IMG/VR virus record: IMGVR_UViG_3300006163_000011
Location: 1-32,975 of that record
Reading direction: 5' to 3' (one strand)
DNA from: a virus
DNA length: 32,975 bases
Shown here: positions 27,433 to 32,975 of the stretch, piece after piece
Numbering within the stretch: the first letter of the stretch is position 1
Layout: each line of letters starts with the position of its first letter
Translations under genes and position numbers: made by a program
The notes under the pieces: generated by a model
Told to the model about the DNA's origin: nothing
Databases searched by the model: none
The model's input: the letters and a program-made list of their open reading frames with translations, nothing else

Positions 27433-27741
27433 ATGCCAGACCGCCGACAGCCTCCAACCCGCTGGATCCTCGGCGCCGGAATCATCCTGTCCGCCATCAC
27501 AGCCATCACCCTCAACCTCGGCGACCTACGCCGCCTCGCCGGAAACCTGTCCCTCGGCGCCTGCGTCGTCCTGTCCAGCTGGCTCATCAACCACTGCTCC
27601 ACCCGCCGCACCGACCGGCGCCTCCTACGCGTCGCCGAACTCGAAGCCACCCAGCTCCAGCAACTGCGAACAGTCGCCCGCCGCCTCATCGAGGACACTG
27701 AAGACAACACCACCCCCCAACCGCTGAGGCGCGTCAAATGA
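27433..27741 (+). CDS. Small membrane protein coupled to the integrase
   Basis: A 102-residue product starting MPDRRQPPTRWILGAGIILS. Hydrophobic segments lie at about 12-27 and 38-53, then a charged coiled-coil tail (LLRVAELEATQLQQLRTVAR). ATG 27433 has GGGGAG upstream, and its TGA overlaps the integrase ATG as ATGA. Transcription with the integrase suggests expression at establishment or in the lysogen, so superinfection exclusion is one possible role (inference). No family recognised. Confidence 0.55.
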   Translation: MPDRRQPPTRWILGAGIILSAITAITLNLGDLRRLAGNLSLGACVVLSSWLINHCSTRRTDRRLLRVAELEATQLQQLRTVARRLIEDTEDNTTPQPLRRVK

Positions 27742-29006
27742 GCGTGTACGACCGCTGGCACCTGACCCACCCACCCGCAGGCACACAGCCGTGCAAATGC
27801 GGGCGTGGCCGCAACAAGCTGTACCCGAGCGCCGACCACGAGCAGGGCAAACGGTGGCAGGTCCGCTACCGCGACGACACCGGCCGGCAGAAGAAAGCCA
27901 ACTTCGCCGACCGGTACGGCGACAACCCGGCCGTCCACGCCGAGGCGTTCGACGCCGACAACACCGCCAAACTCAACTCCGGCGGCTGGACCGACCCGGC
28001 CGCAGGGAAGGTCAGCCTGTCCGACTACGCGCGGCAGTGGCGGGCCGGGCAGACCGCCGACCCGGCGACCCTGCGCGTCTACGACGGCCGCCTCAAGCAC
28101 ATCCATGGGACGGCGTTCGGGCAGCAGCCGATGAGCCTGCTGGCCAAGCGGCCCAGCATGGTCCAGCAGTGGGTGAAGGGCCTGGATCTGGCTCCGGCGA
28201 CGGTCCGGCACGCCGTCGGCGTCCTGTCCATGATCTTCAACGCGGCGATCCAGGACGGGATCGTGGCCCGCAACCCGGTGCACGCCACCTCGGTCGTCAA
28301 GCCGCCGAAGGTCGTCCGCCGGTCGATCGTGCCGTGGACGCTGGAGCAGGTCGAGGCGGCGCGGGCCGCCATGGACGACCGGTACCGGGCCACCGTCGAC
28401 CTCGGCGCCGGATGCGGGATGCGGCAGGGCGAGATCTTCGCGGTCGAGCAGTCCGCGGTCGACTTCCTGCACCGGGAGGTGCACGTCCGTTTGCAGGTCC
28501 GGATCATCGACAACCAGCTGGTGTTCAGCCTGCCCAAGGGCGGCAAGGAGCGGACGGTGCCGCTGGACGAGCAGGTGCAGATGGCGCTGGCCGCGCACAT
28601 CGCCGCGTGCCCGCCGGTCGAGGTGACGCTGCCGTGGGTGGGGCCGGGGAAGGCCAAGAGCAGGACGGCGCTGCTGCTGTTCACCCGCCCGGGCGGGCAG
28701 GCGCTGCACCAGGCGCTGTTCAACGACCAGCAGTGGCGGCCGGCCCGCCGCGCCGCAGGGGTGGCGCAGGGCCGGGAGAACGGCATGCACGGGCTGCGGC
28801 ACACCTTCGCGTCGGCGTGCCTGGCGGGGGGTGTGGACATCCGGACTCTGGCCGACTGGCTGGGGCACAGCGACCCGGGGTTCACGCTCCGGACGTACAC
28901 GCATCTGATGCCGTCGGCGGCGGATCGGGGCCGCCAGGCGCTGGCCGCGTTCTGGTCCGGCGGTGCCGCCAGTGCCCTCGATGTGCCCTCTAGGAAGGCG
29001 AAATAG
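27738..29006 (+). CDS. int: Tyrosine site-specific integrase
   Basis: A 422-residue product. The N-terminal about 60 residues hold KCGRGRNK and KRWQVRYRDDTGRQKKANF, the arm-binding type domain; about 90-190 is a SAM-like core-binding domain (VSLSDYARQWRAGQTADPAT). The catalytic domain shows Arg229 in GCGMRQGEI, a beta-hairpin Lys near 267-270 (LPKGGKERTVPL), His351-x-x-Arg354 in HGLRHTF, His377 in DWLGHSDP and Tyr387 in RTYTHLMP, a full set. It should recombine attP with the host attB; excision would need one of the small HTH proteins. A stem-loop follows it. Confidence 0.93.
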   Translation: MSVYDRWHLTHPPAGTQPCKCGRGRNKLYPSADHEQGKRWQVRYRDDTGRQKKANFADRYGDNPAVHAEAFDADNTAKLNSGGWTDPAAGKVSLSDYARQWRAGQTADPATLRVYDGRLKHIHGTAFGQQPMSLLAKRPSMVQQWVKGLDLAPATVRHAVGVLSMIFNAAIQDGIVARNPVHATSVVKPPKVVRRSIVPWTLEQVEAARAAMDDRYRATVDLGAGCGMRQGEIFAVEQSAVDFLHREVHVRLQVRIIDNQLVFSLPKGGKERTVPLDEQVQMALAAHIAACPPVEVTLPWVGPGKAKSRTALLLFTRPGGQALHQALFNDQQWRPARRAAGVAQGRENGMHGLRHTFASACLAGGVDIRTLADWLGHSDPGFTLRTYTHLMPSAADRGRQALAAFWSGGAASALDVPSRKAK

Positions 29007-29009
29007 GCT

Positions 29010-29261
29010 GTGACCTGCGGTTCCGCGAGTAGACGTCATACTAATCGTGCCCTGGACGCCACCTGCCATGATCCTGCGGCAGGTGGTTTGACGTGCGACG
29101 ACAGCGTCCCTCAGGGTCCCGTATCGTCCCGCATAGGCCCATGCGCGTGTGCCCGCGATGTGCCCTGCCCCCAGCATCCCCGCGGCCCGCACCATGAACG
29201 GCTGCTCGCCGACGCGATCCGCCGCCGCGACCGGCGCCGGGCACGGCGGGCCGCGCAGTGA
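29010..29261 (+). CDS. Short open frame after the integrase, start uncertain
   Basis: The frame ends GPHHERLLADAIRRRDRRRA plus RRAAQ, a believable charged helix with a preceding Cys/His cluster (PCACARDVPCPQHP), and its TGA overlaps the next GTG. The first half crosses the integrase terminator and is not convincing; a start at TTG 29088 or further downstream is more likely. If real, it is the first gene of the right-hand module. Confidence 0.35.
   Translation: MTCGSASRRHTNRALDATCHDPAAGGLTCDDSVPQGPVSSRIGPCACARDVPCPQHPRGPHHERLLADAIRRRDRRRARRAAQ
29059..29086 (+). terminator. Hairpin terminator after the integrase
   Basis: CCACCTGCC (29059-29067) and GGCAGGTGG (29078-29086) form a perfect nine-base stem with a ten-base loop, followed by TTTG. 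It lies 53 bases past the integrase stop and would end that transcript. It may equally be part of the attachment region. Confidence 0.6.
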
Positions 29262-29425
29262 TCGACCTGTGGACCGTCTACGGCTACGACCCGTTCATCC
29301 TGTGCCTCTCGGCCGGGTGGCTGATCTGGCACGCCTACGAGGCCGTTCAGGACACGCGGGCGCTGGTCCGCCACATCCGGCGGTACCGCCGCTTCCCCGT
29401 CCCCTGGGACACCGGGAAGTCCTAA
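29258..29425 (+). CDS. 55-residue single-span membrane protein
   Basis: The product starts VIDLWTVYGYDPFILCLSAG, with a hydrophobic span at about 11-25 and a basic tail (RALVRHIRRYRRFPVPW). GTG 29258 overlaps the previous stop as GTGA. Its TAA overlaps by four bases the stop of the convergent GntR gene. Small membrane proteins like this accompany actinomycete conjugation genes, but no named family is recognised. Confidence 0.5.
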   Translation: MIDLWTVYGYDPFILCLSAGWLIWHAYEAVQDTRALVRHIRRYRRFPVPWDTGKS

Positions 29426-29664
29426 GCCTCGTCCGCCAGGACGACGAACATGCCCCGGCCCGGCCGGGCGACGATCAGCCCCTCGGCCTTCAACAGGTCG
29501 AGCCCCTTCTTCACCGTGTTCCGGGACAACCCGGACGCCTCCTCCAGCTCCATGTGGCTGGGCAGCTTCCGGTCGATCTTCCCGGCGGCGATGGCGGTAC
29601 GGAGCTGGTCGGCGAGCTGCACGTACGGGGCGTCATCTCCGTCCGGGTCGATGCTGATGTCCAT
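29422..29664 (-). CDS. GntR-type HTH repressor without effector domain (copy 1)
   Basis: An 80-residue product starting MDISIDPDGDDAPYVQLADQ. YVQLADQLRTAIAAGKIDRK, SHMELEEASGLSRNTVKKGL and GLIVARPGRGMFVV are a full GntR winged HTH; the usual C-terminal ligand domain is missing. Short GntR proteins such as KorSA control transfer genes in pSAM2-like elements. It faces away from a small rightward gene set across a repeat-rich operator (29671-29737) that it probably binds. It is similar to copy 2 at 30624-30881. Confidence 0.75.
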   Translation of the reverse strand: MDISIDPDGDDAPYVQLADQLRTAIAAGKIDRKLPSHMELEEASGLSRNTVKKGLDLLKAEGLIVARPGRGMFVVLADEA

Positions 29665-29670
29665 GATCGA

Positions 29671-29737
29671 AACCCTAGTTGAGCAGGGCAAACCCTAGAA
29701 AGGCAGGGCTGGGTATGGCCAACCCTGCCCAGCCAGA
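29671..29737. promoter_or_regulatory. Tandem operator repeats between GntR copy 1 and the rightward genes
   Basis: Two adjacent 20-base units start AACCCTAG (29671, 29691) and contain GCAGGGC (29683, 29703); a third AACCCT lies at 29721. Nested perfect dyads follow: GGCAGGG (29702-29708) with CCCTGCC (29723-29729), and GGCTGGG (29707-29713) with CCCAGCC (29728-29734). The density and the neighbouring GntR gene indicate an autoregulated operator. Confidence 0.55.
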
Positions 29738-29752
29738 GGTAGCGTGCCGTGC

Positions 29753-30037
29753 ATGACTGTGCACTCACCCGCCAGAGCTCCGCACGTCAACGGCTGGGTC
29801 ACCAGCGTCCGCGACGACGGCACCTACACCGCCGAGCCGCTGGAGCCACTCAGCCACTACCAGCTTGACAAGGGCTGTGTCGATCACGTCGAGGCCAGCA
29901 CCCCGCAGGAACTCGACTGGCTGTGCGCCGCCGCCCGGATGCACGCCGAGATCGTTTCCCGGGCCGAGAAGGAAACCGAGACTGCTGCGGCCGGATTGCC
30001 TGGCGGGAGCCCGGCCGCAGCACACGACCGGCTGTGA
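29753..30037 (+). CDS. Hypothetical protein of the element module
   Basis: A 94-residue product starting MTVHSPARAPHVNGWVTSVR. A compact beta-type first half is followed by a helix (ELDWLCAAARMHAEIVSRAE) and a disordered tail. ATG 29753 follows the operator region. First of three coupled rightward genes. No family recognised; similar short genes accompany KorSA/TraSA-type loci. Confidence 0.5.
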   Translation: MTVHSPARAPHVNGWVTSVRDDGTYTAEPLEPLSHYQLDKGCVDHVEASTPQELDWLCAAARMHAEIVSRAEKETETAAAGLPGGSPAAAHDRL

Positions 30038-30219
30038 AGCCTCGGCCGCCGTTCACCTCCGCCGGGGAGTTGCTGCTGGCGTGGCTGGACGAGATTCCGA
30101 CTGAGGCGCACGGCGGGTACGGGCCGTGGAAGGCCGAGCGTGAGCAGCGCGAGGCGAAGGCCGCTCCGATCGCCGAGGCGCTGCTGAACGAGGTAGCGCC
30201 AGCCGAGGAGGACCGGTGA
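30034..30219 (+). CDS. Small hypothetical protein
   Basis: A 61-residue product starting VKPRPPFTSAGELLLAWLDE from GTG 30034, overlapping the previous stop as GTGA. It is an acidic helical protein (GPWKAEREQREAKAAPIAEA). The preceding gene and the next one are coupled to it, so all three should be made from one message controlled by the GntR operator. Function unknown. Confidence 0.5.
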   Translation: MKPRPPFTSAGELLLAWLDEIPTEAHGGYGPWKAEREQREAKAAPIAEALLNEVAPAEEDR

Positions 30220-30350
30220 CTTCGGAAGATCCCGAAGTGAGCCCCGAGGTGGCCGAGCTGCCGCTGCTGCCGTACCTGCTCCCGCCGGGCGAGGATCAGG
30301 ACCGGCCACAAGACGACGGCGGGGACGTGCCGCACAACGCGGACGGCTGA
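30216..30350 (+). CDS. 44-residue acidic protein
   Basis: The product starts VTSEDPEVSPEVAELPLLPY; it is acidic and Pro-rich, probably disordered. GTG 30216 overlaps the previous stop as GTGA. It is the last of the three-gene set and converges with the gene at 30358-30627. Function unknown. Confidence 0.4.
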   Translation: MTSEDPEVSPEVAELPLLPYLLPPGEDQDRPQDDGGDVPHNADG

Positions 30351-30357
30351 GCTCAGG

Positions 30358-30627
30358 TCACCTGGCTTCAAAGATGTGGCATCCGTCGTCGGTGACCTCG
30401 CCAGTCGGCCAGTACGTGATGGTCAAGGACTCTGCGGTGGGTATGACCTCAGGATCCGGCGGTATGACGAGCGACAGCGGCGGGACGTCCGGCGCCCGCC
30501 ACATCCGGGGAAGCGTCCGGGTGGTGAATCGCTGACCGTCCGCGCGCCCGCCGCGTAGCTGGATGGTGAACGGCTGATCGGCCCACTCCTGCCGGTTGAA
30601 CTCGGCCAGCGGGTCAGTCACGATCAC
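30358..30627 (-). CDS. Hypothetical protein coupled to GntR copy 2
   Basis: An 89-residue product beginning with GTG (MIVTDPLAEFNRQEWADQPF), beta-rich and Pro-rich (APDVPPLSLVIPPDPEVIPT). GTG 30627 overlaps the GntR stop as GTGA, so it is co-expressed with that repressor. It might modulate the repressor, in place of the missing effector domain; this is inference from coupling only. Confidence 0.5.
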   Translation of the reverse strand: MIVTDPLAEFNRQEWADQPFTIQLRGGRADGQRFTTRTLPRMWRAPDVPPLSLVIPPDPEVIPTAESLTITYWPTGEVTDDGCHIFEAR

Positions 30628-30881
30628 TGCGCCTTCTCGGCGGCCGGCAGCGGGTCCACGACGAACACGCCGCGCCCCTGCACGCCCTCAAGCAGCCCCT
30701 CGTCCTTCAGCTGACTGATCGCGCGCTTGACGGTGTTCTGGCTCAGCCCGGACTCGTCCGTGAGCGCCATCAGGCTGGGGATCTTCCGGCCGGGCCGGTA
30801 CTCGCCAGCGGTGATCCTCTCGCGCAGGATCTGGGCGAGCTGCTCCCATGTGGCGGTGCGCGCGTCGGGGTCGATGTCCAC
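30624..30881 (-). CDS. GntR-type HTH repressor without effector domain (copy 2)
   Basis: An 85-residue product starting MDIDPDARTATWEQLAQILR. WEQLAQILRERITAGEYRPG, ALTDESGLSQNTVKRAISQL and EGLLEGVQGRGVFVVDP give a GntR winged HTH with no ligand domain. It faces away from the DUF2637-FtsK genes, with a 22-base near-palindrome between. This matches the KorSA-type control of transfer genes in AICEs, preventing harmful constitutive FtsK-type activity. Related to copy 1, but the two operators differ. Confidence 0.75.
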   Translation of the reverse strand: MDIDPDARTATWEQLAQILRERITAGEYRPGRKIPSLMALTDESGLSQNTVKRAISQLKDEGLLEGVQGRGVFVVDPLPAAEKAQ

Positions 30882-30930
30882 GGGATCACCTTAGTTGACC
30901 CGGGCTAGGCCCACATAGCCTCGCTTTGTC

Positions 30931-30952
30931 TTGGCTAGGTCAGCCTAGGCAA
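30931..30952. promoter_or_regulatory. Near-palindromic operator before the transfer genes
   Basis: TTGGCTAGG (30931-30939), TCAG, then CCTAGGCAA (30944-30952) match at eight of nine arm positions. Related CTAGGC and TAGCCT words occur at 30905 and 30916. It ends 14 bases before the ATG of the DUF2637 gene, where repressor binding would block transcription. GntR copy 2 is the likely binder. Confidence 0.55.
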
Positions 30953-30966
30953 GTAGCCTGTCCCCC

Positions 30967-31665
30967 ATGACCCCCCGCAGTTGGGCCACCGCCCGCGTCA
31001 CCCGGACCGTCGCCCGCGGCGCCACCGTCGTCCTCATGGGCGCCGCCGTGCTCATCGCCACCGGCGACGGCTTCGCCCAGTCCTACGCGGGCCTGCTCGG
31101 CTGGGCGCACGAACACCGGCTGCACGGCTGGCGCGCCGACTCGTTCCCGCTGCTGGTCGACCTGTTCGTCGCCATCGGCGAAATGGGGCTGTTCCTGCTC
31201 GCGATCGACGGCTTTCAGCTGGCCCGGCGCCGCGCCCTCTCATGGCTGGATTTGGCACTCCCGGCAGCGACCGCAACCGCCGGGTGGGGTGTGTCGCTGG
31301 CATTCAACGTCGGCCGCATCAGAGGCGGGTCGCTGGCCGACCAGGTGACGGCCGCCGTCGCACCCGTCGCGGCGATGGTGGGGCTGCTGATCCTGCTGCG
31401 GACCCTCCACCGCTACGTCACCCGCCCCGACGCGCCCTCCGACACCATTTCCGACACCGCTCAGGACCATGTCGACGCAGGTCAGGCCACTGATCACAGT
31501 CTCGCGTCGGCAGTGCGTTCAGCAGTCGCCGCGGGCCTGACCAAGACCGCCGTGGCCGAGGAATACGGGATCAGCCGGTACCGGCTCGGGCAGCTCCTGG
31601 CCGACACCCCCACCGACAGCCCAGCGGCACTCAACGGAGCTTCGCCGGACGCGGAGGTTCCGTGA
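30967..31665 (+). CDS. DUF2637-type membrane protein with C-terminal HTH
   Basis: A 232-residue product. Hydrophobic helices at about 20-36, 61-80, 94-112 and 128-146 and the motif SYAGLLGWAHEH plus FPLLVDLFVAIGEMGLFLLA are the pattern I know as DUF2637, found beside FtsK-type transfer genes in actinomycetes. Residues about 175-215 carry a small HTH (GLTKTAVAEEYGISRYRLGQ). It may be a spread or pore component that also binds DNA. Its stop overlaps the FtsK-like start (TGATG). Confidence 0.75.
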   Translation: MTPRSWATARVTRTVARGATVVLMGAAVLIATGDGFAQSYAGLLGWAHEHRLHGWRADSFPLLVDLFVAIGEMGLFLLAIDGFQLARRRALSWLDLALPAATATAGWGVSLAFNVGRIRGGSLADQVTAAVAPVAAMVGLLILLRTLHRYVTRPDAPSDTISDTAQDHVDAGQATDHSLASAVRSAVAAGLTKTAVAEEYGISRYRLGQLLADTPTDSPAALNGASPDAEVP

Positions 31666-32975
31666 TGGGCGAGCCGACACGCGACCGCCAGGACGCGCCG
31701 CCTCTCTTCCACGGCGAACTGGCCGTGCCGGAAGACCTGCCGCCCGAGCGAATCATCGACGGCGAAGTGGTCGAACGGCAGCCCGAACCCATCCGGCCGC
31801 GCGCCGCGGTGGCCACCGTCCGCGCCGTCGTCACAGACGTCGCCACCCACCCGCACGCCAAGACCGCCGCCCGCCACGTCGTCTACGTCGGCGCCGGCGC
31901 CGCCATCACCGTCCGCCGCGCCTGGGACGGCCGCACCAGTGCACGCCTCAAACGCTCCATCCGGGCAGCCGAAGCGCTCGGCAACACCGAGCTGATGCTG
32001 CAACTCGAAGACCGGCTCGCCGCGCACCGGGCCGCCCGCCACCAACGCATGATCGCCATCGTCGAACTGCCCGGCCGGGCCGCCGCCGCCGCACCGAAGA
32101 TCGGGTGGAGCATCCTGGGCCTGCTGTCCGGCTCCGGTGTCCTGATCGCCTGCGCCGACCAGAACATCCGCGGCATCGCCGTCCCGTTCCGCGCGGCCGG
32201 GAATATCCTGAAGTGGATCGGCGTGACCGTAACGGTCGCTTGGGGGCCGCTGATCCTCATCACCCCGTGGGTTGTCGTGTGCGGGACCCTGGCCGTGCTG
32301 TGGCAGGTAGGCCGGTCGCAGTCCACACTCCCCACCTGGGTGCGGCCGGCCGGGCAGGAGCAGCCAGCCGGGGACGACCCGATCACCCCGTCCGTCGTGG
32401 TCGTAGCGCTCCGCGACCTCGGTATCCCCGCGCTCCGCAAAGCCATCAAGGACATGGGCGACGCCGGCGCCGCCATGCTCGGCCCGATCCGCATCGCCGG
32501 GTGCGGCGACGAGGTCGACGTGAAGCTGCCGTCAGGGGTGTCGACCCTGGAGGTGCAGGACCGGCGCCGGAAACTCGCCGAGAACCTTGGCCGGCACGAG
32601 CACGAGCTGCACATCACCATCCCGAAGGAGGCGCGGACCGTCCGGCTGTGGATCGCCCATTCCGGGGCGCTGGATGAGCCGATCGGCCCGTCCCCGCTCA
32701 CCTACGACGTGGAGCTGGTCGCGGACTTCTACACCGGGCACGCGCCGTGGGGCATGGATCTGCGGGGTGACCCGGCGCCGGTGTCGGTGTTTCAGCGGCA
32801 TGTGCTGGTCACCGGCAAGTCTAACCAGGGCAAGACGGCCAGTCTGCGGGCGCTCGCGCTGTGGCTGGCCCTGGACCCGACGGTGGAGTTCCGCATCGGC
32901 GACCTGAAAGGCGTCGGCGACTGGCGGCCGTTCGACGGGCTGGCGACGGTGCTGATCCAAGGCCCGACCGACGAG
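31665..32975 (+). CDS. FtsK/TraSA-type DNA translocase, N-terminal part (runs off right edge)
   Basis: 437 codons are visible, open to the window end. A soluble lead (1-140) is followed by two membrane segments (about 146-163 and 184-215), a linker domain with EVDVKLPSGVSTLEVQDRRR, and the start of the motor with Walker A GKSNQGKT (384-391) and FRIGDLKGVGDWRPF downstream. This matches the layout of TraSA/TraB translocases that move double-stranded DNA between mycelial cells, rather than chromosomal FtsK. Walker B and the DNA-recognition domain lie beyond the edge. Confidence 0.82.
   Translation, partial: MGEPTRDRQDAPPLFHGELAVPEDLPPERIIDGEVVERQPEPIRPRAAVATVRAVVTDVATHPHAKTAARHVVYVGAGAAITVRRAWDGRTSARLKRSIRAAEALGNTELMLQLEDRLAAHRAARHQRMIAIVELPGRAAAAAPKIGWSILGLLSGSGVLIACADQNIRGIAVPFRAAGNILKWIGVTVTVAWGPLILITPWVVVCGTLAVLWQVGRSQSTLPTWVRPAGQEQPAGDDPITPSVVVVALRDLGIPALRKAIKDMGDAGAAMLGPIRIAGCGDEVDVKLPSGVSTLEVQDRRRKLAENLGRHEHELHITIPKEARTVRLWIAHSGALDEPIGPSPLTYDVELVADFYTGHAPWGMDLRGDPAPVSVFQRHVLVTGKSNQGKTASLRALALWLALDPTVEFRIGDLKGVGDWRPFDGLATVLIQGPTDE

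Noticed and set aside
27791-28993. Long frame overlapping the integrase in another phase
   Set aside because: Arg/Gly/Ala-rich shadow of the integrase, which has a complete catalytic residue set.
29007-29257. tRNA remnant or attR core next to the integrase
   Set aside because: No GGTTCGAATCC-like T arm or recognisable duplicate of sequence elsewhere in the window was found; the far end of the prophage is outside the window, so the core repeat cannot be identified.

Overview
The window is high-GC actinobacterial DNA. It holds most of a temperate siphovirus-type prophage (about 1-29,090), followed by a fragment of an actinomycete conjugative-element module (about 29,100-32,975). The host assignment (Streptomyces, Actinomadura or a relative) is inference from GC-rich codons, many GTG starts, and a DUF2637 / FtsK-type transfer gene pair with effector-less GntR regulators, a set typical of actinomycete integrative and conjugative elements (AICEs). 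No host housekeeping gene is visible, so the genus stays open. Functions were assigned by reading translated sequences and motifs; no database search was run.

Right to left along the prophage: a tyrosine integrase with a small membrane gene (27,433-29,006, rightward); an XRE repressor (26,825-27,253, rightward); and an operator/promoter region (26,681-26,824). From there a very long leftward operon begins. It opens with two small excisionase-like HTH genes and many small, translationally coupled genes. Next come a recombination module (RecB/Cas4-like nuclease and ERF annealing protein), a resolvase-like PD-(D/E)XK nuclease, a replication initiator with an iteron array inside its own coding sequence (19,012-19,210), an HNH endonuclease, and then the packaging genes (small terminase, two small genes, large terminase).

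Left of the large terminase is an accessory block: a rightward DUF6011/SWIM zinc-finger gene facing a Phd/YefM-type antitoxin gene across shared TGTACA boxes, four small unknown genes, a membrane-anchored DUF2511-like gene, and a tRNA with a UAA anticodon. The head genes follow: small membrane protein, portal, ClpP-like protease, HK97-fold major capsid, decoration-like proteins, connector, neck/tail-completion genes, and the start of a tail gene that runs off the left edge. Lysis genes, tape measure and the left attachment site are not in the window.

Almost every junction in the leftward operon is an ATGA, GTGA or TGATG stop/start overlap. This fixes most start codons and supports several genes of only 25-48 codons. 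The most striking pattern is that ten TTA leucine codons, rare in such genomes and dependent on the bldA tRNA in Streptomyces, were found only in seven late packaging/structural genes, and the same element carries a tRNA whose anticodon would read UUA. The right-hand module (29,258-32,975) has two GntR-type repressors, each beside its own operator-like repeats and facing a rightward gene set. One set is small unknown genes; the other is DUF2637 plus an FtsK/TraSA-like translocase cut by the window end.
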